Origin: Eubacterium sp.
GTDB lineage: Bacteria; Bacillota; Clostridia; Oscillospirales; Acutalibacteraceae
Direction: 5' to 3'
Assembly: GCA_029050995.1 (NCBI GenBank)
Contig: JAIDLO010000150.1
Span: forward strand, 1-6,345
DNA length: 6,345 nt
Part shown: in pieces, positions 1 to 5,977 of the stretch
How positions within the stretch are numbered: the stretch's first letter is position 1
How the letters are laid out: every line of letters begins with the position of its first letter
Translations under genes and position numbers: made by a program
Notes under the pieces: generated by a model
Told to the model about the DNA's origin: nothing
The model's input: only the letters and a program-made list of their open reading frames with translations
Database searches by the model: none

Positions 1-455
1 GGAATCCCGTTTTGCACCATAGCCGACATCTGATAAGCTGATTTCAAAATTTCATCTGCAACAGCAGTATTAACATGATAAAGCGAAAGGTGATTTACAT
101 AATAAGTATATTCTGTTAAGGATTTTATAATAAATGCACATTCCGCATTTTCCTCAATGATTTCCTGCTTGATTTTATCCTCATCATCATTCGTTACAAC
201 AATGCTGTAATCAGCAAAGGCTGATGAAAACGCTTCATTTATCATCGGCTCATTCTCTGCTTCATCACAATGCACAAGCATAACAGGAAAAACATCCGTA
301 GTTACCGCATCATCACTTTTTAAGCTTTCTGATATGCGGGGAAAGAATAAAACACAGATTATAGCTGCAACTAAGAATATGGTTACACCCAGAAAAACTT
401 TATTCTTAAGGTAGCCCTTCAGTTCAAATTTAAGAATTTTACCAAACTGTTTCAT
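1..455 (-). CDS. ABC-2 type transporter permease, N-terminal part (cut by window edge)
   Basis: About 151 codons are visible, read from ATG at 455-453; the reading frame stays open to the left edge, so the C-terminal membrane domain is missing. The N-terminus is basic and amphipathic (starts MKQFGKILKFELKGYLKNK), followed by one hydrophobic segment at about residues 20-39 (FLGVTIFLVAAIICVLFF), then a soluble stretch rich in Asp and Glu that should lie outside the membrane. This one-helix-then-large-loop start is usual for NatB/YhaP-type ABC-2 permeases. An AGGGGAGG site at 463-470 lies 7 nt before the ATG, inside the end of the ATPase gene, and the ATPase stop TAA shares one base with this ATG, so the two are translationally coupled. 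It most likely forms the membrane half of an exporter with that ATPase. The substrate cannot be told; sodium, drug or peptide export are all known for relatives. Confidence 0.85.
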   Translation of the reverse strand, partial: MKQFGKILKFELKGYLKNKVFLGVTIFLVAAIICVLFFPRISESLKSDDAVTTDVFPVMLVHCDEAENEPMINEAFSSAFADYSIVVTNDDEDKIKQEIIEENAECAFIIKSLTEYTYYVNHLSLYHVNTAVADEILKSAYQMSAMVQNGI

Positions 456-1354
456 TACTCTTCCTCCCCTTCTTCTTTATCGCTTGCATATTCAACAAAT
501 ATATCATTCAGCGTTGGTTCAAACACCTTGAGTTCATCTATGTTGTAATTATTTGCAAGCTGTTTCATAACAGATTGCTTATCCTCAGGAGCAGTAAGCG
601 TAATTAAAACAGAATTGTCATTATTTAAAACAGCACCGAATTCAGCAATGATTTTATCATTATCTTCGGAACGGACAACAAGCTTATTTCTTGGATAATT
701 TCGCTTAATGCTATGCAAATCACCCGAAACAGCAATCTCTCCGTTATTCAAAATTGCAATATCATTGCAGAATTCCTCAATATAATTCATCTGGTGACTT
801 GAGAAGAAAACAATTTTATCCTTTTCTATTTCCTCTTTAACAACATCCTTAAGAAGCATTGCATTAACCGGATCAAGACCTGAGAACGGCTCATCAAGAA
901 TAATAATCTGAGGATTATGGGCAAGAGCAGTTATAAGCTGAATTTTCTGTTGATTACCCTTAGACAAGGTATCCAATCTCTTATTTCTGTACTCCTGCAT
1001 ATTCAGACAACCAAGCCAGTAATCAACTGCTTTAACAGCATCATTTTTCTTCATTCCTTTAAGTTCTGCAAAATAAACAAGCTGATCAATGATTTTCTTT
1101 TTTGGATAAAGTCCTCTTTCTTCAGGCAAATAACCAAACTGAACAGAATTATAATCAATCGGCTTTCCGTCAAACAGTATTTCCCCGCTGTTTGCTGAAA
1201 AAACATTCATCAAAATACGGATTGAGGTTGTTTTACCTGCACCGTTTCTTCCAAGCAAACCAAAGGCTTTTCCGCTCTCTGCGGTAAGAGAAACATTTTT
1301 TAGCACCTGCTTTTCGCCAAAGCTTTTACAGATGTTGTTCATTTCCAGTATCAT
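455..1354 (-). CDS. ABC transporter ATP-binding protein, NatA/YhaQ type
   Basis: Cytoplasmic ATPase of 299 aa from the chosen start. All nucleotide-binding motifs are present (numbering from that start): Walker A GRNGAGKTT at about 35-43, a GYLPEERGLYPK stretch at about 75-86 typical of the NatA/YhaQ group in place of a usual Q-loop, signature LSKGNQQ at about 130-136, Walker B IIILDEP at about 150-156, and switch His in SSHQ at about 187. The C-terminal third (to FEPTLNDIFVEYA) matches the DUF4162-like tail common in this group. A GTG two codons earlier (1360) is in frame, but AAGGAG at 1363-1368 is only 2 nt from it and 8 nt from the ATG at 1354, so the ATG is preferred. The next gene is the partner permease, overlapping by 1 base. 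The upstream attenuator-like leader suggests expression is induced, as in several drug-responsive exporters. Substrate unknown. Confidence 0.93.
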   Translation of the reverse strand: MILEMNNICKSFGEKQVLKNVSLTAESGKAFGLLGRNGAGKTTSIRILMNVFSANSGEILFDGKPIDYNSVQFGYLPEERGLYPKKKIIDQLVYFAELKGMKKNDAVKAVDYWLGCLNMQEYRNKRLDTLSKGNQQKIQLITALAHNPQIIILDEPFSGLDPVNAMLLKDVVKEEIEKDKIVFFSSHQMNYIEEFCNDIAILNNGEIAVSGDLHSIKRNYPRNKLVVRSEDNDKIIAEFGAVLNNDNSVLITLTAPEDKQSVMKQLANNYNIDELKVFEPTLNDIFVEYASDKEEGEEE

Positions 1355-1362
1355 ATTCACAT

Positions 1363-1368
1363 CTCCTT
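1363..1368 (-). promoter_or_regulatory. Ribosome binding site that sets the ABC ATPase start
   Basis: AAGGAG read on the minus strand, 8 nt before ATG at 1354 and only 2 nt before the in-frame GTG at 1360. The spacing favours the ATG. It lies immediately after the leader terminator, so it is transcribed only on readthrough. Confidence 0.75.
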
Positions 1369-1372
1369 ATAT

Positions 1373-1400
1373 AAAAAAGTACGCAGCCGAAGCTACGCAC
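1373..1400 (-). terminator. Intrinsic terminator in the ABC transporter leader (attenuator)
   Basis: On the minus strand GTGCGTAGC (1400-1392) pairs with GCTGCGTAC (1387-1379) through nine pairs, two of them G-U, around a stable C(UUCG)G tetraloop, and is followed at once by six T (1378-1373). It ends 18 nt before the ATPase start codon and lies between promoter and gene, which is the position of a regulatory attenuator and not of a gene-end terminator. The uORF stop codon TAG (1395-1393) sits inside the 5' arm. Confidence 0.82.
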
Positions 1401-1413
1401 TGAAAAACGCAGC
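1392..1413 (-). other. Possible antiterminator hairpin competing with the leader terminator
   Basis: The terminator 3' arm sequence GGCTGCGT occurs a second time upstream (1414-1407). GCTGCGT at 1413-1407 can pair with 1398-1392, which is the 5' arm of the terminator (seven pairs, two G-U, 8-nt loop). The two folds use the same segment and exclude each other. The terminator is two pairs longer and has the tetraloop, so it should win unless something favours the earlier fold. That the pairing occurs in the cell is inferred. Confidence 0.55.
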
Positions 1414-1473
1414 CTGACTTCTGTTGCCACACAGTTCACTCCAAAGCAGGGAATGACAAATCAAAGCATACAT
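1393..1473 (-). CDS. Putative leader peptide (uORF) upstream of the ABC transporter, 26 aa
   Basis: An ATG at 1473-1471 opens a frame of 26 codons ending in TAG at 1395-1393. The peptide starts MYALICHSLLW and ends GNRSQAAFFSA. It has no run of a single amino acid, so classic amino-acid attenuation is unlikely. There is no strong ribosome site; the best is AGG at 1492-1490, 17 nt upstream of the ATG but 7 nt from an in-frame TTG at 1482, which is an alternative start. The stop codon lies in the terminator 5' arm and the ATG is at the edge of the apical loop of the preceding hairpin. A ribosome on this frame would control which downstream hairpin forms. I do not recognise the peptide as a named family; its reality rests on position and needs conservation evidence. 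Confidence 0.5.
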   Translation of the reverse strand: MYALICHSLLWSELCGNRSQAAFFSA

Positions 1474-1520
1474 TTTTACCAATAGTATGCCTGCTTAGAG
1501 TGCTATTAAACTGTGTGGCA
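1425..1520 (-). other. Nested hairpin at the 5' end of the ABC transporter leader RNA
   Basis: Four blocks of inverted repeat nest neatly: TGCCACACAGTT 1425-1436 with 1509-1520 (12 perfect pairs), CACTC 1437-1441 with 1498-1502, AAGCAGG 1444-1450 with 1490-1496, and GCATAC 1466-1471 with 1485-1490 (the last two blocks share base 1490). The outer arm begins at about the predicted transcription start on the minus strand. The uORF begins at the apical loop and runs down the 3' side, so translation would open the whole structure. It matches no riboswitch class I know. Confidence 0.7.
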
Positions 1521-1525
1521 TATTT

Positions 1526-1553
1526 ATTTTATCATAATAAAACAAAAAGTCAA
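1526..1553 (-). promoter_or_regulatory. Predicted sigma-A promoter of the ABC transporter operon
   Basis: TTGACT at 1553-1548 and TAAAAT at 1531-1526 with a 16-nt spacer, both five of six to consensus. Transcription would start near 1519-1520, exactly at the outer arm of the leader hairpin, which supports both calls. An AT-rich stretch precedes the -35 box. Confidence 0.6.
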
Positions 1554-1607
1554 ATTATATCCATATATCGCAAGAATATGCTGTGCGTTAAAAGGCATTG
1601 CTTTACC

Positions 1608-1636
1608 TTGCATATCTTATTTGCGTATGTTAGAAT
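1608..1636 (+). promoter_or_regulatory. Possible promoter of the lipoprotein-metalloprotease unit
   Basis: TTGCAT at 1608-1613 and TAGAAT at 1631-1636 with a 17-nt spacer. The -10 box is good, the -35 box only fair. The start would be near 1643, leaving a leader of about 50 nt before the lipoprotein gene. It is divergent from the ABC transporter promoter, about 55 bases away. Confidence 0.4.
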
Positions 1637-1691
1637 AATAGAAAAAGAGGTGTTTTTATCAATAACTATTAAATATATTAGAGGGGAAAAT

Positions 1692-2120
1692 ATGAAAAAG
1701 ACTATAAGTATAATATCCTGCTGTTTAATGATATGCCTGCTGTTTATCGGCTGCAGCACCAATAATACTGAAAGCAAAGAGGTTGCCATTATTAAAAATG
1801 ATTTAAAATCATATTTTTCGTGCTATGAAAAAGGCGATTTTGAAGGCATGAAGAAATTCTGCACAAAAAACTATGTTGATGAATATTTTCACGATGGTGA
1901 TGTTTTTGGAAATTTAACGGCGAAACTCGTTGATTTTGAAGAAATCAAATACGATGAAACTGCAATGAAATATACTGCCCTTGTTCAGATTGAGTGTATG
2001 CCCACAAAGATTTCTGCGCTGTATAACAGAGATAAACCCGATGAACCGGTAAACACATATATGGACTTGGTAGTAAGTGTCGATAATGGTAATGCTGTAA
2101 TAGAAGCATTTGCATATTAA
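1692..2120 (+). CDS. Small secreted lipoprotein, NTF2/SnoaL-like fold suspected
   Basis: 142 aa from ATG at 1692, preceded by GAGGGG at 1681-1686. The frame is open much further upstream, but that extension has no ribosome site and this start gives a textbook lipoprotein signal: MKK, a hydrophobic core, then lipobox LFIGC with the lipidated Cys at residue 21. The mature part should be anchored on the outer face of the membrane. Its start (KNDLKSYFSCYEKGDFEGMKKFCTK, residues about 36 to 60) resembles the first helices of NTF2-like domains such as DUF4829, and the end is a plausible beta-sheet half (MDLVVSVDNGNAVIEAFAY). Fold assignment is by eye and tentative; no catalytic residue is evident. 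A 42-nt gap separates it from the metalloprotease gene, so the two are probably co-transcribed. Function unknown. Confidence 0.8.
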   Translation: MKKTISIISCCLMICLLFIGCSTNNTESKEVAIIKNDLKSYFSCYEKGDFEGMKKFCTKNYVDEYFHDGDVFGNLTAKLVDFEEIKYDETAMKYTALVQIECMPTKISALYNRDKPDEPVNTYMDLVVSVDNGNAVIEAFAY

Positions 2121-2162
2121 TGTTACGCAAGCCGTAGTATTTTATAATGGAGAATAGATAAT

Positions 2163-2819
2163 ATGAAAATTCATTCAAACACATCTGTTGAAAATTTTAT
2201 ACAGAAAAACAATTGCTGTCATCAGCTTCCGGAGGGATACAAGGAAATATACAAGCTCAATTTACAAAAGGACAAAAGCAAGGCAATTCTTATCAATCTG
2301 CTTGCGCTTGTTATTGGCATAATCATGCTGATTGCAGGTCATTTAATTGTTCCTATGTCTGTAGTTTTTAATGACTATGTTGCGTGTTTAGAGGGTGCTG
2401 TTGACGGATTCAGTAAAACAAACGCACTATTCCTGGTTAAGATTCTGGTTTTAGTTGCAGGGTTGTTTGTTTATATGATTCTTCACGAGCTTGTGCATGG
2501 TATCTGTATGAAATATTTTGGTGCTGAAAAAGTTAAATACGGCTTTACAGGGCTTTATGCCTATGCCGGATGCGCCGATTATTTTTCAAAAGTACCATAC
2601 ATCATTATTGCGCTTGCACCTGTTGTTGTCTGGGGAATTGTATTGCTGATCCTGAATTTGGTTCTGGATACATCATGGTTCTGGATTATTTATATTATTC
2701 AGATGGCAAATATATCGGGCGCTGCAGGCGACCTGTATGTTACATATAAATTTTCAAAAATGCCTAAAGATATTTTAGTTCACGACAGCGGTATAGCAAT
2801 GGAAGTTTATTCCAAATAA
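2163..2819 (+). CDS. Putative membrane zinc metalloprotease, DUF3267-like
   Basis: 218 aa integral membrane protein with a zincin site HELVH at residues 108-112 inside a hydrophobic helix. There are about four membrane segments: about 41-65, 90-113, 144-168 and 171-187. Asp190 in SGAAGD is a candidate third zinc ligand, as a later acidic residue often is in such membrane proteases. The C-terminal pattern (PKDILVHDSGIAMEVY) is characteristic of DUF3267 proteins, whose substrates are mostly unknown. A TGGAGA site ends about 10 nt before the ATG. It follows the lipoprotein gene closely and ends at a strong hairpin terminator. Site-2-protease-like regulated cleavage is one possibility, but no anti-sigma factor or other substrate is encoded nearby. 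Full length, with no sign of damage. Confidence 0.83.
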   Translation: MKIHSNTSVENFIQKNNCCHQLPEGYKEIYKLNLQKDKSKAILINLLALVIGIIMLIAGHLIVPMSVVFNDYVACLEGAVDGFSKTNALFLVKILVLVAGLFVYMILHELVHGICMKYFGAEKVKYGFTGLYAYAGCADYFSKVPYIIIALAPVVVWGIVLLILNLVLDTSWFWIIYIIQMANISGAAGDLYVTYKFSKMPKDILVHDSGIAMEVYSK

Positions 2820-2843
2820 GCTTAAACTTAATATATACAAAGA

Positions 2844-2871
2844 AAAGGAGCGATAATTCTATCGCTCCTTT
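2844..2871. terminator. Bidirectional intrinsic terminator between converging operons
   Basis: A perfect 12-bp stem, AAAGGAGCGATA (2844-2855) with its complement (2860-2871), closes on a 4-nt ATTC loop. T-rich tails follow on both strands: CCTTTATATATT on plus and CCTTTTCTTTG on minus. It lies 24 bases after the metalloprotease stop and 10 bases after the oxidoreductase beta stop. Confidence 0.9.
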
Positions 2872-2881
2872 ATATATTGCA

Positions 2882-3823
2882 TTATGCACCGCGAACTTCT
2901 TCGCAGCGGTTGAGAAGCTCTGACCAACGGCGGTCTACTTCTTTCTGGAATGCTTCAATCATCCATTCATTTTCTGGCTTGAACATATGCTTGAATCTTC
3001 CCTGCTTAACAAGCCATTCCTCGATCGGAACATAATTTCTCGGCTCATAGTTGAGAATCCATCTGCCGTCTACAACCTCAAACAAAGGCCAATAGCGTGT
3101 TTCAACAGCGAGCTTACAGATTTCCATAATATCCCAGGTATTATATCTCCAGCCACGAGGACAAGGCGCCATAATGTTGAGGAATGCAGCACCTTTTGTG
3201 TATATAGCCTTTTCAGACTTAACATGAAGATCACGGAAATTTGAAAGGAATGTTGTCTGTGCAACATAAGGTACTTTATGCTCTGCAATAATTGCAGCCA
3301 AATCCTTTCTGTACTGCGGCTTACCGTCTGATACATTGCCGACAGGTGTTGTTGTTGTATCTGCAAACATAGGTGTTGCAGAAGAACGCTGAATACCAGT
3401 ATTCATATAAGCACCGTTATCATAGCAAACATACACCATATCGTGACCGCGTTCCATAGCACCTGAAAGGGACTGGAAGCCGATATCATATGTACCGCCG
3501 TCTCCGCCGAAGGTAATAAACTTATATGTTTCATCAAGCTTACCCTTACGCTTTAAAACATTATATGCACCCTCAACGCCGCTCATTGTTGCGCCTGCAT
3601 TTTCAAATGCATTATGGATATAGCTATCCTGATATGCTGTATAAGGATACATAAATGAAGAAACCTCAAGACAGCCTGTTGCATTACCGATAACAGCCTT
3701 ATCGCCCGGCTTTAATGCTTTAAGTACATTTCTTACTGCGATTGTACCGCCGCAGCCTGCACACATTCTGTGGCCGCCTGCAAGACGCTCTTCTCTGCCG
3801 ATAAATTCTTTAAAATTATACAT
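2882..3823 (-). CDS. 2-oxoacid:ferredoxin oxidoreductase, beta subunit (thiamine-diphosphate binding)
   Basis: 313 aa, the usual length for a PorB/VorB-type subunit. It holds the catalytic thiamine diphosphate and the proximal 4Fe-4S cluster. Visible: GHRMCAGCG with Cys21 and Cys24, GNATGCLEV with Cys51, and Cys221 in APCPRGW, which together give the four expected cluster ligands. The Mg-ThDP motif runs from GDGG at 107-110 to Asn136 in YDNGAYMNTGIQ. The enzyme splits a 2-oxoacid with CoA to acyl-CoA and CO2, reducing ferredoxin, or runs in reverse. The start is firm: AAGGAGGTG lies 7 nt upstream and overlaps the alpha stop codon. It is last in the operon, before a terminator. Whether pyruvate or a branched-chain oxoacid is the substrate cannot be settled from this sequence; the T-box upstream points to amino-acid metabolism. 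Confidence 0.93.
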   Translation of the reverse strand: MYNFKEFIGREERLAGGHRMCAGCGGTIAVRNVLKALKPGDKAVIGNATGCLEVSSFMYPYTAYQDSYIHNAFENAGATMSGVEGAYNVLKRKGKLDETYKFITFGGDGGTYDIGFQSLSGAMERGHDMVYVCYDNGAYMNTGIQRSSATPMFADTTTTPVGNVSDGKPQYRKDLAAIIAEHKVPYVAQTTFLSNFRDLHVKSEKAIYTKGAAFLNIMAPCPRGWRYNTWDIMEICKLAVETRYWPLFEVVDGRWILNYEPRNYVPIEEWLVKQGRFKHMFKPENEWMIEAFQKEVDRRWSELLNRCEEVRGA

Positions 3824-3837
3824 TGAAAAGCACCTCC

Positions 3838-5019
3838 TTATTCTCTAACGCCCATATAGCGATATGGCTCTGTAACCTCGCCTGCTTCGGCGATTTTCTC
3901 AAGCTCGCTATATATGTTTATCATATCTTCAACTTTAACATCTCTACCGCCAAGACCGTAAACATAGTTTACTGCAAGGCAGTCTGATTTTGCTCTGTAA
4001 AGAGCTGTTGTAACCTCTGCGCCGATAGGACCGCAGCAATCATTATAGCTTTCAGTTCTATCCATAAGAGCAACAGCCTTAACATTTTTAAGAGCCTCTG
4101 CAATCTCGCTTCCAGGGAACGGACGGAAAAGGCGGATTTTGATAAGACCAACCTTTTTGCCCTGTGCTCTTAATTCGTCAACAGCATCCTTTGTTGTACC
4201 TGCTGCTGAGCCGATCATAACAACAGCCTCTTCGGCATCTTCCATTTTATATTCTTCAAAGAGTCCATACTCTCTGCCGCTGATTTCTTTGTATTCCTTA
4301 GCAACATCAAGTGTAACCTGCTTTGCATTCTTGAGTGCCTCAGCCTGTGATCTCTTAGCTTCGAAGTAATAATTTGAAACACTGTAAGGACCTACAGCCA
4401 TAGGGCATTCCGGATTAAGAAGATAATTTTCAGGCTCATACTCGCCAACGAAATTCTTAACCTCTTCATCTTCAAGGAGATTGATATTCTCTACTGCGTG
4501 AGAGGTAATGAAACCATCCTGGCAAATCATAACAGGAAGCATAACATCCTTATGCTCGCCTATTCTGTATGCCATAACGAGGTTATCATAAACCTCCTGA
4601 TTGTTTTCAGCATAAATCTGAATCCAGCCTGCATCTCTTGCACCCATTGAATCACTGTGGTCACAGTTGATATTGATAGGACCGGACAATGCTCTGTTTA
4701 CAAGTGTAAGAACGCAAGGTAATCTGTTTGATGCAGCAAGATAAAGTTCTTCCCACATAAGTGCCATACCTGCTGATGATGTTGCAGTTACGGAACGCGC
4801 ACCTGCTGCTTCTGCACCGATAACGGCAGACATAGCTGAATGTTCAGATTCAACAGGAATAAATTCGGAATCTACCTTTCCGTTTGCTACTAATTTTGAA
4901 AAATACTGCGGAATTTCAGTTGAAGGAGTAATCGGGAAAGCCGCCATAACATCAGGGTTAATCTGGCGGAGAGCCTCTGCTACTGCTTCGTTACCGCTTA
5001 AACGATCTCTTCTTGCCAT
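3838..5019 (-). CDS. 2-oxoacid:ferredoxin oxidoreductase, alpha subunit
   Basis: 393 aa from ATG at 5019 (MARRDRLSGNEAVAEAL), usual for PorA/VorA. Family marks: SGNEAVAEA near the start, AAFPITPSTE at about 26-35, VESEHSA at about 56-62 (its Glu contributes to thiamine activation in relatives), ATSSAGMALMWE at about 79-90, and RALSGPININ followed by DHSDSMGARDAGW. The C-terminal half contains the domain with IKIRLFRPFPG and NYVYGLGGRDV. The frame extends 14 codons further upstream into the delta gene, but that part would be out-of-frame delta sequence; AAAGGAG at 5030-5036 sits 10 nt before 5019, making this start clear and leaving 2 nt between delta stop and alpha start. Pairs with beta to form the active site. 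The motifs look closer to PorA than to more distant oxoglutarate enzymes, but POR and VOR are not separable by eye. Confidence 0.93.
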   Translation of the reverse strand: MARRDRLSGNEAVAEALRQINPDVMAAFPITPSTEIPQYFSKLVANGKVDSEFIPVESEHSAMSAVIGAEAAGARSVTATSSAGMALMWEELYLAASNRLPCVLTLVNRALSGPININCDHSDSMGARDAGWIQIYAENNQEVYDNLVMAYRIGEHKDVMLPVMICQDGFITSHAVENINLLEDEEVKNFVGEYEPENYLLNPECPMAVGPYSVSNYYFEAKRSQAEALKNAKQVTLDVAKEYKEISGREYGLFEEYKMEDAEEAVVMIGSAAGTTKDAVDELRAQGKKVGLIKIRLFRPFPGSEIAEALKNVKAVALMDRTESYNDCCGPIGAEVTTALYRAKSDCLAVNYVYGLGGRDVKVEDMINIYSELEKIAEAGEVTEPYRYMGVRE

Positions 5020-5021
5020 AG

Positions 5022-5324
5022 TTATTTTACTCCTTTCATTGTAATTGCACCTGTGTGGCATGCTTTAACGCATATGCCGCAGCCTTTGCAATGGTCATAA
5101 TTAAATGCACCGCGTTTGCCGTCTACAACAGGGATAACACTATCCGGGCAAACAGGAACACATAAAAGGCAGTGAACACACAAATCCTCGTGGAGCTCAG
5201 GCTTAACTGAAGTCCACTCGCCTGTGTTAAATTCTTCAGAGGTTTTAGAGCCGTAAATCTGCATACCTTCTGTTAAATCCTGCCATTTACAATCTAAATT
5301 AAGTTTACTAAGATCTGATTTCAT
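5022..5324 (-). CDS. 2-oxoacid:ferredoxin oxidoreductase, delta subunit (2x 4Fe-4S ferredoxin)
   Basis: 100 aa electron-transfer subunit. Two complete 4Fe-4S motifs: CVHCLLCVPVCP with Cys49, 52, 55 and 59, and CKGCGICVKACH with Cys79, 82, 85 and 89. A 45-residue N-terminal arm precedes the ferredoxin fold, as in PorD, where it packs against the other subunits. It should carry electrons from the beta-subunit cluster to external ferredoxin. The start ATG at 5324 is preceded by AGGAGG at 5335-5340, which overlaps the gamma stop codon TAG. Its own last codons contain the ribosome site of the alpha gene. All eight cluster ligands are intact. Confidence 0.95.
   Translation of the reverse strand: MKSDLSKLNLDCKWQDLTEGMQIYGSKTSEEFNTGEWTSVKPELHEDLCVHCLLCVPVCPDSVIPVVDGKRGAFNYDHCKGCGICVKACHTGAITMKGVK
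5030..5036 (-). promoter_or_regulatory. Ribosome binding site that sets the alpha-subunit start
   Basis: AAAGGAG inside the final codons of the delta gene, 10 nt before ATG at 5019. It rules out the longer in-frame start at 5061 and couples alpha translation to delta. Confidence 0.8.
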
Positions 5325-5338
5325 ATCGCACGAACCTC

Positions 5339-5911
5339 CTATTTAACCTCATCATAAGCCATTTTAAGAGCATTCATATTGCCCTCAATAACTTCAGGCT
5401 TAGAAGAAAACTTATGCTTGAATGAAGCTTCCATTTCTGTAAGGAATTTATCCCATTCCATAACGCCTGTAATCTTAACAATACCTGCAAGCATAGGCGT
5501 ATTCGGGAAATATTTACCAAGGCAGGCAACGGAAACCTTGCGTGCATCAATTGTATAAATCTTTCCTTTATAGCCGTTTAAATGCTTTTCAATTTCTTCT
5601 TTTGAATTTGAAGTGTTGATCAGAATTGCACCCTCCGGGTTTAAGCCGTCTGTTACATCAATTGTTTCAAGAAGGCTTTCATCAACGACAACAACATAAT
5701 CCGGATGATAAATGTTTGAATGAACTCTGATTTCATCAGGGCTGATTCGGTTGTAGGCAGTTATAGGCGCACCCATACGCTCCGGGCCGTATTCAGGAAA
5801 GCCCTGAACATAGCTGCCTGTTTTAAAAGCAACATCTGCAAGAAGAAGAGCAGCGGTTTTTGCACCCTGTCCGCCTCTGCCGTGCCAACGAATTTCAACA
5901 CAATTTTTCAT
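5339..5911 (-). CDS. 2-oxoacid:ferredoxin oxidoreductase, gamma subunit
   Basis: 190 aa, usual for PorG/VorG. The start has the family signature RWHGRGGQGAKTAA at about residues 8-21, followed by GFPEYGPERMGAPI at about 37-50, a hallmark of this subunit, and a later FPNTPMLAGIVK stretch. The gamma subunit forms the CoA-binding and assembly part of the complex in relatives. First gene of the operon: ATG at 5911 has AAAGGAG 7 nt upstream, and the T-box leader terminator ends about 30 nt before the start. Stop TAG overlaps the delta ribosome site. Gene order gamma-delta-alpha-beta is the same as in the archaeal and Thermotoga four-subunit enzymes, and unlike the single-chain PFOR (NifJ) that many clostridia use for pyruvate. 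Confidence 0.94.
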   Translation of the reverse strand: MKNCVEIRWHGRGGQGAKTAALLLADVAFKTGSYVQGFPEYGPERMGAPITAYNRISPDEIRVHSNIYHPDYVVVVDESLLETIDVTDGLNPEGAILINTSNSKEEIEKHLNGYKGKIYTIDARKVSVACLGKYFPNTPMLAGIVKITGVMEWDKFLTEMEASFKHKFSSKPEVIEGNMNALKMAYDEVK

Positions 5912-5940
5912 ATGTTTTCTCCTTTCACATAGTTAAAACT

Positions 5941-5977
5941 ATAAAAATACGCCTCTTTACCCTAAGGCAAAGAGGCG
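5941..5977 (-). terminator. T-box regulated intrinsic terminator
   Basis: On the minus strand CGCCTCTTTGCC (5977-5966) pairs with GGTAAAGAGGCG (5961-5950), twelve pairs with one G-U, around a TTAG loop and followed by TATTTTTAT. It lies between the T-box sequence and the gamma ribosome site, the standard place for the T-box-controlled terminator. Confidence 0.9.

Noticed and set aside
917..1287. Plus-strand open frames inside the ATPase gene
   Set aside because: They lie antisense to a fully conserved ABC ATPase, have no ribosome site and no recognisable protein features.
1425..1520. The inverted repeat as a miniature inverted-repeat transposon
   Set aside because: The flanks (TTCTGT and TATTTA) give no target-site duplication, only one copy is in the window, and the repeat is better explained as the 5' structure of a leader RNA starting at its edge.
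1371..1520. A known riboswitch class in the ABC transporter leader
   Set aside because: I compared it by memory with conserved cores of c-di-GMP, THF, fluoride, ZTP, SAM and manganese riboswitches and found no matching core; no T-box sequence is present either.
1500..1691. N-terminal extension of the lipoprotein gene up to 1500
   Set aside because: It has no ribosome site, runs through the likely promoter and the leader of the opposite operon, and would bury a clear lipoprotein signal peptide that begins at 1692.
2987..3366. Open frames on either strand inside the beta-subunit gene
   Set aside because: They are alternative-frame readings of a well conserved gene without start signals.
5020..5061. 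Longer alpha subunit starting at 5061
   Set aside because: The extra 14 codons overlap the cysteine-rich end of delta in another frame, lack family similarity, and the good ribosome site serves the ATG at 5019.
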